Below, one piece after another: positions 1 to 6,109 of a stretch of 9,584 nucleotides of DNA; positions within the stretch are counted from its first letter, which is position 1; every line of letters starts with the position of its first letter. A program made the position numbers and the translations under genes. This DNA comes from Cellvibrionales bacterium (GTDB taxonomy: Bacteria; Pseudomonadota; Gammaproteobacteria; Pseudomonadales; UBA7434). The stretch is taken from NCBI GenBank assembly GCA_003492055.1, contig DMZE01000111.1:1-9584 (forward strand). The letters run 5' to 3'. The notes beneath the pieces were generated by a model. It was not told the origin of the DNA and ran no database searches. It saw only the letters and a list, made by a program, of their open reading frames with translations.

Positions 1-1001
1 GAGAATTTTGGATCCGGAACCTTAACCGAGACTATTGCGGTTAAACCTTCACGGGCGTCATCACCAGTGGTTGAAACTTTAGACCCTTTACCCAAACCTT
101 CTTTTTCAATGTAAGTATTTAAGCCGCGCGTTAATGCCGAACGGAAACCGGCTAAATGGGTACCGCCATCGCGTTGAGGGATATTATTGGTATAACAATA
201 TAAGTTTTCTTGAAAGCCATCGTTCCACTGCAACGCAACTTCAACGCCAATATCTTCAAAGTCAGTAGTAAAATATAAACCTGTGTTAATAGGTGTTTTA
301 TTAACGTTTAGGAATTCTACAAACGCTCTTAAACCACCTTCATAGCAGAAGGTATCTTCTTTTCCGCTTCGCTCATCTTTTAATAAAATATTAACGCCAG
401 AATTCAAAAATGATAATTCGCGTAATCGCTTCGCCAAAATCTCATAATGGTATTCAATATTACTAAACGTGTCTGGTGACGGATGAAAACGAACATGCGT
501 GCCAGACTCTTCTGTTTTACCGATAACCGCTAACGGCGCGTCAGGCACACCGTGACGATAAATTTGTTCATGTATTTCACCATTACGACGAATCGTTAGA
601 GTAAGCTCTGACGACAGCGCATTAACCACGGAAACACCTACACCGTGTAAGCCGCCTGAAACTTTATAAGTGTTGTCATCAAACTTACCACCCGCGTGAA
701 GTACGGTCATAATAACTTCTGCGGCAGAGACACCCTCATCGTGAATTTCTGTTGGAACACCACGGCCATTATCAGCTGTACTGATCGATTCATCAGGATG
801 GATAGTGACGGTGATTTGAGAGCAATGACCCGCTAAGGCTTCATCGATAGAGTTATCAACAAGCTCGAATACCATGTGATGTAAGCCGGTACCATCATCT
901 GTATCACCGATATACATACCCGGTCGCTTTCTTACTGCATCGAGACCCTTAAGGACTTTTATACTCGAGGAATTGTATTCCCCGGAACCCGCTTCACTCA
1001 T
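1..1001 (-). CDS. gyrB: DNA gyrase subunit B, N-terminal part (runs off the window edge)
   Basis: ATPase subunit of the type II topoisomerase that introduces negative supercoils in the cytoplasm with GyrA. The 333 visible residues cover the GHKL ATPase domain and most of the transducer domain of a protein of about 800 residues. Visible motifs: [19 protein letters not shown] near residue 14; the catalytic Glu46 and Mg/ATP Asn50 in [11 protein letters not shown]; Asp77 in DNGRG; the ATP-lid segment [19 protein letters not shown] (104–122); Arg139, equivalent to the E. coli coumarin-contact Arg136; and Thr168. The window ends at VPDPKF, a few residues before the expected QTK loop. The ATG at 1001 was chosen because GGAG (1009–1012, read on the minus strand) lies 7 nt upstream and the N-terminus matches the family. 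The gene is last in the dnaA–dnaN–recF–gyrB series and also has its own candidate promoter (1128–1156). No odd residues were seen. Confidence 0.97.
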   Translation of the reverse strand, partial: MSEAGSGEYNSSSIKVLKGLDAVRKRPGMYIGDTDDGTGLHHMVFELVDNSIDEALAGHCSQITVTIHPDESISTADNGRGVPTEIHDEGVSAAEVIMTVLHAGGKFDDNTYKVSGGLHGVGVSVVNALSSELTLTIRRNGEIHEQIYRHGVPDAPLAVIGKTEESGTHVRFHPSPDTFSNIEYHYEILAKRLRELSFLNSGVNILLKDERSGKEDTFCYEGGLRAFVEFLNVNKTPINTGLYFTTDFEDIGVEVALQWNDGFQENLYCYTNNIPQRDGGTHLAGFRSALTRGLNTYIEKEGLGKGSKVSTTGDDAREGLTAIVSVKVPDPKF

Positions 1002-1008
1002 AGTTTGG

Positions 1009-1012
1009 CTCC
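1009..1012 (-). promoter_or_regulatory. gyrB ribosome binding site
   Basis: GGAG on the minus strand with a 7-nt spacer to the ATG at 1001. This fixes the gyrB start. Confidence 0.7.
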
Positions 1013-1108
1013 AAGGCCTAGTGTTGGTTACTATTTGATCAGTCTTGCCTTTCACGTCGATATAAAGGCTTTGTTTTCTATGCTAAAACAATAAAAATCA
1101 ATTGCTTA

Positions 1109-1125
1109 GCGGTATTTATAACCGC
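1109..1125 (-). other. Inverted repeat at the predicted gyrB transcription start
   Basis: GCGGT and ACCGC arms (5 bp) are separated by a 7-nt AT loop. The element falls a few bases downstream of the predicted gyrB -10 box (1128–1133). It could therefore be an operator or a hairpin at the very 5' end of a leader of about 120 nt. The arms are short, so chance occurrence is possible. Confidence 0.35.
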
Positions 1126-1127
1126 AT

Positions 1128-1156
1128 ATTGTGTGATGATATTCGGCCTGAGTCAA
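1128..1156 (-). promoter_or_regulatory. Candidate sigma70 promoter for gyrB
   Basis: On the minus strand, TTGACT (1151–1156, 5 of 6 to the -35 consensus) is followed after exactly 17 nt by CACAAT (1128–1133, 4 of 6 to the -10). Transcription would start near 1121, giving an untranslated leader of about 120 nt before the gyrB ATG. A private gyrB promoter inside the dnaA–gyrB cluster is expected, because gyrase is usually adjusted to DNA supercoiling independently of dnaA. That regulation is known for the family and is not shown here. Confidence 0.55.
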
Positions 1157-1172
1157 CCTAATATACAGGTAG

Positions 1173-1186
1173 TTTGAGCCCTCAAA
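1173..1186. repeat. 14-bp inverted repeat upstream of the gyrB promoter
   Basis: TTTGAG-CC-CTCAAA has perfect 6-bp arms with a 2-bp centre. It sits 17 bp upstream of the gyrB -35 box. It shares three bases with the neighbouring hairpin at 1184–1210, so the two could not form together as RNA structure. Size and position suit a regulator-binding site, but no regulator is recognisable. Confidence 0.35.
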
Positions 1187-1210
1187 TCAGCAGCTATAAG
1201 CGCCTGATTT
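1184..1210 (-). other. Hairpin in the recF–gyrB spacer
   Basis: AAATCAG (1184–1190) and CTGATTT (1204–1210) form a 7-bp stem around a 13-nt loop, and the loop can add three more pairs beyond a small internal loop. It lies 18 nt after the recF stop codon on the transcribed strand. No U-run follows, so it is not a convincing intrinsic terminator. It may protect or process the recF 3' end. Confidence 0.35.
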
Positions 1211-1227
1211 CAACGCCGCACAACGGC

Positions 1228-2331
1228 TTATCCTAAGCTTTGCGTCTCTTCTGTTTCACCCTTCAATACCTGAAAAACCTTTAAGTATTTAAGCTTTTCC
1301 CACGGCTGGTTGACCAAATCATCGGCCACTACACAGGTCATAAATAATTGAATATCTAAGCTATCGAGTAAGCTGCATAACTTGCCTTGGTGAGAAGCAT
1401 CAATCTCTGCAGGAAGGTCATCAATTAACAAGACACACTTCTTCTGAGTGGTCTTTACCATTAAATCGCATTGGGCTAAGCGTAATGCACAGACAACTAA
1501 CTTTTGCTGCCCTCTTGATAACACCTGCCCCGCATTCAAACCGTTTATTTGTAACTTTATATCTGCCCTATGTGGGCCATAATGCGTAAACCCTCGCCGT
1601 AAATCACGATCTATACTCAACGCCAACACATCACTTAAAGACTTCTCTGCATCCCAGCCTCGGCTGTAAGAAACCGATAATTCAGGGAGATCAACCAATC
1701 TTTCAAGAAAACCAACGAAAACCGGATAAAAAGAGTCGAAATACCTCAACCTAGCCTTATCAACTAACTCTGAGGCCTCTATCAACTCTTGATCCCAAGC
1801 AGACAGTGTACGTTTATTTGCTTTACCTGATCGAAGAGCGGCATTTCGCTGCTTTAAACATCGCTGCATTCGTCGCCAAGAATCATAAAACGAATGTTCC
1901 ACGTGAAACACACCCCAATCCATAAACTGCCGTCGCTGCTTAGGGCCACCCTCAAGTAATGTATACGCTGAAGAGTCTATTAATTGGATAGGAAGAGTTT
2001 CAGCCAGACGGATCAAGCTTTTTTCATCCTGACCATCAATTCTAATACGGAAACCGCCTCTTTTAGCCCGCTTTACACCAACTGAAAGTGCTGGCTGGTC
2101 ATCATGAAGCACTTTACCAAAAACCGTACAGGTATCCTGATGGTATTGAATAACCGGTTGTAACTGCGTGCCGCGAAAAGATCGCGCCAACCCAAGAATA
2201 TGGATAGCTTCGAGAATAGAGGTTTTACCGGCACCATTAGGCCCAGAAAAAATATTAATCTGTGCAAAATCTTGAATAGATACGGAAGAGAGGTTGCGGA
2301 CACCTGAAATTTCAAGCTCTGAAAGTTTCAC
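1228..2331 (-). CDS. recF: DNA replication and repair protein RecF
   Basis: SMC/ABC-like ATPase that works with RecO and RecR to load RecA at single-strand gaps and stalled forks. With a GTG start it has 367 residues, close to the roughly 360 of the family. Motifs: Walker A GPNGAGKTS (30–38), family segment LDWG/FHVE-like DWGVFHVEH (138–146), ABC signature LSRGQQKLVVCALRLAQ (from 271), and Walker B CVLLIDDLPAEID (299–311). The start is uncertain. GTG at 2331 gives MKLSELEISGVRN, which aligns with the E. coli N-terminus. An in-frame TTG at 2340 would add three residues. Neither has a good Shine-Dalgarno, and the stop of a 38-codon upstream ORF overlaps the GTG as GTGA, suggesting translational coupling. 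The gene contains two parS-like sites, one on the start codon. It lies 130–140 bp downstream of dnaN. Confidence 0.96.
   Translation of the reverse strand: MKLSELEISGVRNLSSVSIQDFAQINIFSGPNGAGKTSILEAIHILGLARSFRGTQLQPVIQYHQDTCTVFGKVLHDDQPALSVGVKRAKRGGFRIRIDGQDEKSLIRLAETLPIQLIDSSAYTLLEGGPKQRRQFMDWGVFHVEHSFYDSWRRMQRCLKQRNAALRSGKANKRTLSAWDQELIEASELVDKARLRYFDSFYPVFVGFLERLVDLPELSVSYSRGWDAEKSLSDVLALSIDRDLRRGFTHYGPHRADIKLQINGLNAGQVLSRGQQKLVVCALRLAQCDLMVKTTQKKCVLLIDDLPAEIDASHQGKLCSLLDSLDIQLFMTCVVADDLVNQPWEKLKYLKVFQVLKGETEETQSLG
1895..1910. promoter_or_regulatory. parS centromere-like ParB-binding site (inside recF)
   Basis: TGTTCCACGTGAAACA is an exact match to the classical 16-bp parS consensus TGTTNCACGTGAAACA. 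It lies within recF about 3.6 kb from the candidate origin, where parS sites bound by ParB normally cluster. In the recF frame it encodes Phe-His-Val of the DWGVFHVEH segment. ParA/ParB genes are not in this window. From known synteny they usually lie a few kb beyond mnmE. Confidence 0.85.
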
Positions 2332-2339
2332 GTGAAACA
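2324..2339. promoter_or_regulatory. parS centromere-like ParB-binding site (at the recF start codon)
   Basis: AGTTTCACGTGAAACA contains the perfect 14-bp palindrome GTTTCACGTGAAAC (2325–2338) and differs from the 16-bp parS consensus only at the first base. The recF GTG start codon (2329–2331) is part of the central CACGTG, so ParB here would cover the translation-start region of recF. It lies 429 bp from the other site and about 3.2 kb from the perfect DnaA box. Confidence 0.8.
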
Positions 2340-2444
2340 ATGCCCGCTATTAAATCGCAACAACTGTAGCGAAAGAAAAGAAGGGCACAGAGAAATGGTG
2401 ACAGCAGTCGTTAAAAATAATGAGGTAAAAAAGCAATAACTCAT
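2328..2444 (-). CDS. Possible 38-residue leader ORF between dnaN and recF
   Basis: An ATG at 2444 opens 38 codons rich in Phe, Leu, Ser and Thr, beginning MSYCFFTSLFLTTAVTIS. It ends with a TGA whose first two bases are the last two of the recF GTG start (GTGA overlap). That arrangement is typical of translational coupling, and recF itself has no Shine-Dalgarno. Against it: no Shine-Dalgarno stands at the proper distance from this ATG, the composition is unremarkable for AT-rich DNA, and I recognise no homologue. A strong AAAGGAGGG directly after the dnaN stop is about 20 nt too far upstream. It may be chance. Confidence 0.2.
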   Translation of the reverse strand: MSYCFFTSLFLTTAVTISLCPSFLSLQLLRFNSGHCFT

Positions 2445-2463
2445 AGGGGCTAGGCCACTAGCA

Positions 2464-2472
2464 CCCTCCTTT
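2464..2472 (-). promoter_or_regulatory. Orphan strong Shine-Dalgarno after the dnaN stop
   Basis: AAAGGAGGG on the minus strand begins within the dnaN stop codon. The only start at normal spacing is GTG at 2458, which meets a stop one sense codon later (GTG GCC TAG). It could hold terminating ribosomes near recF or serve a minimal ORF, or it may be chance. Confidence 0.3.
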
Positions 2473-3583
2473 ATAAACGCATCGGCATAACAACGTACAA
2501 GGCATTGTTATCAGTGTCACCATCCTGAACCAAAGCACTGCTATTAGAATCCGACAGCGTCATTGTAACCTGATCACTTTTGAGGGCACCTAAAACATCA
2601 ATCAGATAACTTACGTTAAAACCCATTTCAACGCTATCTCCTTGATAAATAACGGAAACCTCTTCATGAGCCTCTTCCTGCTCAGGGTTATTCGCTTGAA
2701 TACCGACCATTCCATCACTCAGTGTAAAGCGAATACCGCGGAATTTCTCATTCGACAAAATCGCCGAACGTGAAAGAGCAGACTTAAGCTCAGCTCTTTC
2801 CGCAGAGACTATTTTGTTTCCACCTTTAGGTAGAACACGCTCATAATCAGGGAATTTTCCGTCAACCAGTTTAGAGACAAACACCATACCATTGGTTGTC
2901 GCTCTAATATGGTTAGCGCCAAACTCAATAGTTATAGGCGCTGATTCGTCAGACAATAATCGTGTAAGCTCAACAACCCCTTTACGAGGAACAATAAACT
3001 GCTGTTTATCGCCCTGAATTTCATCGACTAAGTCAATATGGGCAATCGCCAAACGATGACCATCGGTAGCAACAGCCTTAAGCTTATTACCCGAAAGCTC
3101 CCACAACATGCCGTTCAAATAGTATCTAACATCTTGTTGCGCCATTGAGAAAGCCGTGCGATCGATTAACTGAGCAAAGTCTCCCTGATTGACCGTAGCA
3201 GAAAAGCTGCTTTCATCCTTCTGAACCGAAGGGAAATCAGCCGCAGGTAATGTCGCCAATGTGTATCGACTGCGACCACTCTTAACAACAGCCTTGCCTT
3301 GCTCTAACGAAAAAGATATGTCGCACGAATCAGGAAGCGACTTACAAATATCCACTAGCTTTCTTGCGGGCACGGTAATGTCACCATTCTTATCGGCGGC
3401 ATCATCCAAAGCGATAGTGGCACTTAACTCAACTTCTAAATCCGTGCCGGTTATAACCAGCTTGTTACCACTCGCTATAATCAATAGATTAGACAATATA
3501 GGCATTGTCTGACGGCGCTCTACAGCACCCGCTACGATTGTCAGTGGACGAAGAAGCGCTTCGCGATTGACTGAAAATTTCAT
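2471..3583 (-). CDS. dnaN: DNA polymerase III beta subunit (sliding clamp)
   Basis: Ring-shaped processivity clamp that encircles DNA and tethers DNA polymerase III and many partner proteins. Its 370 residues (family about 366) form the usual three clamp domains, roughly 1–122, 128–250 and 252–370. Recognisable segments are SGRSRYTLATLPAADFP (102–118), SMAQQDVRYYLNGMLWE (146–162), VATDGHRLA (171–179), SKLVDGKFPDYERVLPK (237–253), ILSNEKFRGIRF (275–286), ANNPEQEEA (297–305) and the C-terminal VVMPMRL, whose tail helps form the partner-peptide pocket. The ATG at 3583 gives the standard MKFSVNREALL start. GGAG (3596–3599) lies upstream at a rather long 12-nt spacing. The gene follows dnaA by 103 bp, consistent with co-transcription, and I see no good separate promoter in that gap. 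Confidence 0.98.
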   Translation of the reverse strand: MKFSVNREALLRPLTIVAGAVERRQTMPILSNLLIIASGNKLVITGTDLEVELSATIALDDAADKNGDITVPARKLVDICKSLPDSCDISFSLEQGKAVVKSGRSRYTLATLPAADFPSVQKDESSFSATVNQGDFAQLIDRTAFSMAQQDVRYYLNGMLWELSGNKLKAVATDGHRLAIAHIDLVDEIQGDKQQFIVPRKGVVELTRLLSDESAPITIEFGANHIRATTNGMVFVSKLVDGKFPDYERVLPKGGNKIVSAERAELKSALSRSAILSNEKFRGIRFTLSDGMVGIQANNPEQEEAHEEVSVIYQGDSVEMGFNVSYLIDVLGALKSDQVTMTLSDSNSSALVQDGDTDNNALYVVMPMRL

Positions 3584-3686
3584 CTTTATTTAAATCTCCG
3601 GTTGAGCGTTTTACGATATTTCGTTAAGCGCCAATCTCTATAAAAAGTGACTGTTGTAATATAGCCTTATTTAAACATTCAAGGGA

Positions 3687-5378
3687 TTAAGTGGCCAGCG
3701 TACGGAGCAAGTTCTGATAATCTTCACGAATATCAGAGCTAGTTTCACGTAGCTCTTTAATCTTTCTACAAGCATGTAAAACAGTGGTGTGGTCACGACC
3801 ACCAAACGCGTCGCCAATTTCAGGCAAACTATGATTAGTAAGCTCCTTAGCCAAAGCCATTGCCATTTGTCGAGGCCTAGCGACCGAACGACTTCTTCGC
3901 TTTGACATTAAATCAGCCACTTTAATTTTGTAGTATTCAGCCGTGGTTCGCTGGATATTATCAATACTGACCTGTTTATCTTGAAGCGCCAATAAATCTT
4001 TCAGTGACTCTTTTATTAATGGAACATCAACTGGACATTTAGTGAAGTGAGCACTCGCTATCACTCTTTTTAAAGCCCCTTCTAGCTCTCGAACATTAGA
4101 ACGAACCCGTTGTGCCAAAAAGAAAGCAGCATCGTGTGGTAATTCAACTTTGGCTTGCTCAGCTTTTGCCATTAGAATAGCGACTCGAGTTTCCAGCTCC
4201 GGAGGCTCTACAGACACCGTTAAACCCCAACCAAAACGCGATTTTAGTCGCTCTTCAACGCCTCGAATTTCTTTAGGGTAACGATCGCAAGTCAAAATCA
4301 TTTGCTGCCCCCCTTCTAACAAAGCATTAAAAGTATGGAAAAACTCCTCTTGCGAACGCTCTTTGTTAGCAAAAAACTGAATATCATCGATCAATAAAGC
4401 ATCAACCGACCGGTAATAACGCTTAAAATCATTGATCGCATTTAACTGTAAAGCTTTAACCATATCAGCAACAAAGCGTTCAGAATGAAGATACACCACC
4501 TTGGCGTTTGGCTTAACTGCTTGCAGAGCATTACCAACTGCATGCATTAAATGCGTCTTACCTAGACCAACACCGCCATATAAAAACAAAGGATTATAAG
4601 AACCCCCTGGGTTCTCAACCACCTGCATAGCAGCAGCGCGAGCAAGCTGATTTGACTTACCCTCTACAAAATTATCGAAGCGGTAAGCAGGAATAAGATT
4701 ATTTTGATGACTAGGCGAATCACCGACATCATCACTCACTCTAGCGCGCCGCGAGCGAGTCGCTGTATTCCTACTACTATGAAGGAGATTCTCTGATGAG
4801 ACGTTATTATCTCTGGGTCGACCACGACGCTCCACACCCTCTGGGCTACCCTTGACCAAAACCGAAGCATGACTTAACTGCTCTAGAGAACCATCCGTCA
4901 ATACATTTGCAGATGAATCCGGCTCTGACAACGATGCTGAAGCCAGTGATTGTGTGGGTGAGGTGGGTGGCGAGGCAAAAGCCATAGCGTGGTTCGCTTT
5001 ATCGGCAACATTCACCACCAGAGAACGACGATCAACTGAAGGGTGTGCTTGAACAGGAACGTCCACAGAGACAGTGCTGGTTAGTGAGGAAGCAGCAAAG
5101 CCACTAGAAGCTGTATTTGAACTCTGTTCTTGCACAGAAATAGTGACCGAAGGCGGCTCACCCTCTGAAAGCATTTTAGTAAGCTCAAGAATCCTATCCA
5201 TAAACTTATCGGCGACCCAATCTTTAATAAAGCGATTAGGTGCAAGCAGGAGGAAACCAGCTTCAGACGACTCCACCTGTAAGGGTCGAATCCAGGTATT
5301 AAATTGCTGAGCTGGCAATTCATCCTGCAAATAATCTACACACCTGTTCCATATTAGGTGCCAAGTAGGCTGCGACAA
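3687..5378 (-). CDS. dnaA: Chromosomal replication initiator protein DnaA
   Basis: AAA+ initiator that binds DnaA boxes at oriC, melts the adjacent AT-rich DNA and helps load DnaB helicase. Numbered from the TTG start (563 residues): domain I with [18 protein letters not shown] (17–34); a very long Ser-rich linker, domain II, about 82–228; the AAA+ domain with Walker [10 protein letters not shown] (268–276), Walker B ALLIDDIQ (327–334) and the Arg-finger region [12 protein letters not shown]; and the DNA-binding domain IV with [15 protein letters not shown] (526–540). The protein is about 100 residues longer than E. coli DnaA because of domain II, which contains an AT-hook-like RGRPR. I chose the TTG at 5378 because GGGGG (5386–5390) lies 7 nt upstream and it yields the family-like MSQ N-terminus. 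An upstream GTG at 5411 adds 11 residues but lacks a Shine-Dalgarno. It is the first gene leftwards from the candidate origin. Confidence 0.97.
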   Translation of the reverse strand: MSQPTWHLIWNRCVDYLQDELPAQQFNTWIRPLQVESSEAGFLLLAPNRFIKDWVADKFMDRILELTKMLSEGEPPSVTISVQEQSSNTASSGFAASSLTSTVSVDVPVQAHPSVDRRSLVVNVADKANHAMAFASPPTSPTQSLASASLSEPDSSANVLTDGSLEQLSHASVLVKGSPEGVERRGRPRDNNVSSENLLHSSRNTATRSRRARVSDDVGDSPSHQNNLIPAYRFDNFVEGKSNQLARAAAMQVVENPGGSYNPLFLYGGVGLGKTHLMHAVGNALQAVKPNAKVVYLHSERFVADMVKALQLNAINDFKRYYRSVDALLIDDIQFFANKERSQEEFFHTFNALLEGGQQMILTCDRYPKEIRGVEERLKSRFGWGLTVSVEPPELETRVAILMAKAEQAKVELPHDAAFFLAQRVRSNVRELEGALKRVIASAHFTKCPVDVPLIKESLKDLLALQDKQVSIDNIQRTTAEYYKIKVADLMSKRRSRSVARPRQMAMALAKELTNHSLPEIGDAFGGRDHTTVLHACRKIKELRETSSDIREDYQNLLRTLAT

Positions 5379-5385
5379 TCGATAT

Positions 5386-5390
5386 CCCCC
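5386..5390 (-). promoter_or_regulatory. dnaA ribosome binding site favouring a TTG start
   Basis: GGGGG on the minus strand with a 7-nt spacer (ATATCGA) to the in-frame TTG at 5378. It lies inside the alternative longer reading from GTG 5411, which has no comparable signal. Confidence 0.6.
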
Positions 5391-5449
5391 AAAAAACCAA
5401 AGCCACTTCACCTAGTTAATAAAGGTGTAACACAGCATTATGGTCATAG

Positions 5450-5463
5450 TTCTAATTTTAGAA
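5450..5463. repeat. 14-bp inverted repeat upstream of dnaA
   Basis: TTCTAA-TT-TTAGAA has perfect 6-bp arms with a 2-bp centre. It lies 72 bp upstream of the TTG start of dnaA and covers the best -10-like hexamer on the minus strand (TAAAAT, 5455–5460). It could be an operator for dnaA. The -35 partner is poor, so the promoter is unproven, and AT-rich DNA gives such repeats by chance. Confidence 0.3.
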
Positions 5464-5557
5464 TTACTAAAGGCTCCAAGAACGCTACCAGCATAAAAAA
5501 TCACTAGAAATACTTAGGCCTAGAAAAGAGGCGCAATTGTAGCGGCAAAGAGTAGAC

Positions 5558-5566
5558 TTATCCACA
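5558..5566 (+). promoter_or_regulatory. DnaA box (perfect TTATCCACA)
   Basis: An exact match to the high-affinity 9-mer, directly beside the AT-rich tract and 180 bp upstream of dnaA. It can serve both origin recognition and DnaA autoregulation. Confidence 0.85.
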
Positions 5567-5570
5567 ACTT

Positions 5571-5700
5571 TTATGATTATTTTAAGTCCTATTAAAGAAA
5601 GGTAACCCACATTAAAACCATTAAATATCAACAACTTGAGAAAAAACAAACAAAAACATTGAAACAATCAAATAAAAGTTGTTTAAACAGATAAGAAGTT
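5571..5700. other. AT-rich tract, candidate DNA unwinding element
   Basis: By count, 30 of 130 bases are G or C (about 23%), next to the perfect DnaA box. It contains A-runs and the palindrome TGTTTAAACA (5680–5689). No clear array of identical 13-mers was seen, so the exact melting site is not defined. Confidence 0.5.
5626..5638 (+). promoter_or_regulatory. IHF binding-site consensus
   Basis: TATCAACAACTTG fits WATCAANNNNTTR at every specified position. It lies between the two best DnaA boxes, as the IHF site of E. coli oriC does. Bending here could bring the boxes together. Confidence 0.55.
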
Positions 5701-5718
5701 ATTAACATATTAGCAAGC

Positions 5719-5727
5719 TGTGGATAT
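5719..5727 (-). promoter_or_regulatory. DnaA box (one mismatch, ATATCCACA)
   Basis: TGTGGATAT on the plus strand matches the inverse of the DnaA box at 8 of 9 positions. A weaker two-mismatch copy, TGTGGGAAA (5730–5738), follows in the same orientation 11 bp on, about one helical turn away. Confidence 0.6.
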
Positions 5728-5940
5728 CTTGTGGGAAAGAAAGAAAAACTAACAATTTAAAACAACTATTGTAAGTACACACTACAGCTAAAAGCTCATC
5801 TTTAAGGCTATAACTGAAAAAGACATTGTATATTTAGCAAACCCAATGATAAAAAACAGCGCTGATAAATGAAAAGCTAAAAGGATCAACGATATAACCC
5901 AAGAAAAACCCTCCTAACAAGAAAAAAGTACATGCTTCTA

Positions 5941-5960
5941 TTTATAGCTATTGCTATAAA
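5941..5960. repeat. 20-bp inverted repeat upstream of the rpmH promoter
   Basis: TTTATAGC and GCTATAAA form perfect 8-bp arms around a TATT centre. The element ends 44 bp before the rpmH -35 box, a place suited to an activator site or the right edge of the origin. A smaller related palindrome, GCTA-TTAAT-TAGC, lies at 5984–5996, just upstream of the -35. No known regulator motif is recognised. Confidence 0.4.
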
Positions 5961-6004
5961 ATGACAGCACTTTAAAATGATTTGCTATTAATTAGCGTTC
6001 GGCA

Positions 6005-6033
6005 TTGATCCCAGAAGCTTTTATGCGTAGAAT
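6005..6033 (+). promoter_or_regulatory. rpmH promoter (sigma70 type)
   Basis: TTGATC (6005–6010) is separated by exactly 17 nt from TAGAAT (6028–6033, 5 of 6 to the -10 consensus). The following CCTGCGCCC makes a GC-rich discriminator, typical of stringently controlled ribosomal promoters. Transcription would begin near 6040 and could read through rpmH, rnpA, yidD and yidC, since no terminator is evident. Confidence 0.65.
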
Positions 6034-6051
6034 CCTGCGCCCTTTTGTGGG

Positions 6052-6076
6052 TGTTTGCATGCCTTAGGCACAAACA
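6052..6076 (+). other. Hairpin in the rpmH leader
   Basis: TGTTTG (6052–6057) pairs with CAAACA (6071–6076), and inside it TGCC pairs with GGCA around a TTA loop, with only CA unpaired on one side. That gives ten base pairs in a leader of about 70 nt. A short TTTT follows, so it could be a weak attenuator or an RNA-stability element for L34. Its function is unknown. Confidence 0.4.
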
Positions 6077-6109
6077 TTTTGAACACGTAAATAATTTGGT
6101 AATAGAGCA

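Larger units (their letters stand above)
5379..6109. other. dnaA–rpmH spacer: candidate chromosomal origin (oriC)
   Basis: 731 bp with no convincing protein gene on either strand. The likely core is about 5550–5740. It holds a perfect DnaA box at 5558–5566, a one-mismatch box in the opposite orientation at 5719–5727, two weaker boxes (5603–5611 and 5730–5738), a perfect IHF consensus at 5626–5638, and a tract of about 77% A+T (5571–5700; 30 G/C in 130 bases) that could be the unwinding element. The location between dnaA and rpmH and the divergence of all genes from it agree with the origin position known in Pseudomonas. No GATC site occurs from 5379 to 5883, so a SeqA/Dam system like that of E. 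coli is not suggested. The right end (from 6005) is the rpmH promoter and leader. Confidence 0.8.

Noticed and set aside
1184..1210. Intrinsic terminator after recF
   Set aside because: There is a stem but no T-run on the transcribed strand, so it is reported only as a hairpin.
3261..3512. Plus-strand frame inside dnaN, with similar short frames inside dnaA (5074–5323), recF (2073–2315) and yidC (7241–7441, 8656–8856)
   Set aside because: All are fully contained in strongly recognised genes in other frames, with no ribosome sites or motifs that would suggest nested genes.
5455..5482. dnaA promoter TTCTTG–16–TAAAAT on the minus strand
   Set aside because: The -10 is good, but the -35 matches only two of six positions and the alternative TTGGAG is only 13 nt away. 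The true dnaA start site cannot be fixed by eye.
5603..5611. Additional DnaA box TAACCCACA
   Set aside because: It has two mismatches. In AT-rich DNA this is close to background, so it is mentioned only as weak within the origin.
5485..5667. 60-codon minus-strand frame in the origin spacer
   Set aside because: It runs through the AT-rich tract and the perfect DnaA box, is a Phe/Leu/Ile-rich composition artefact, and has no family resemblance.
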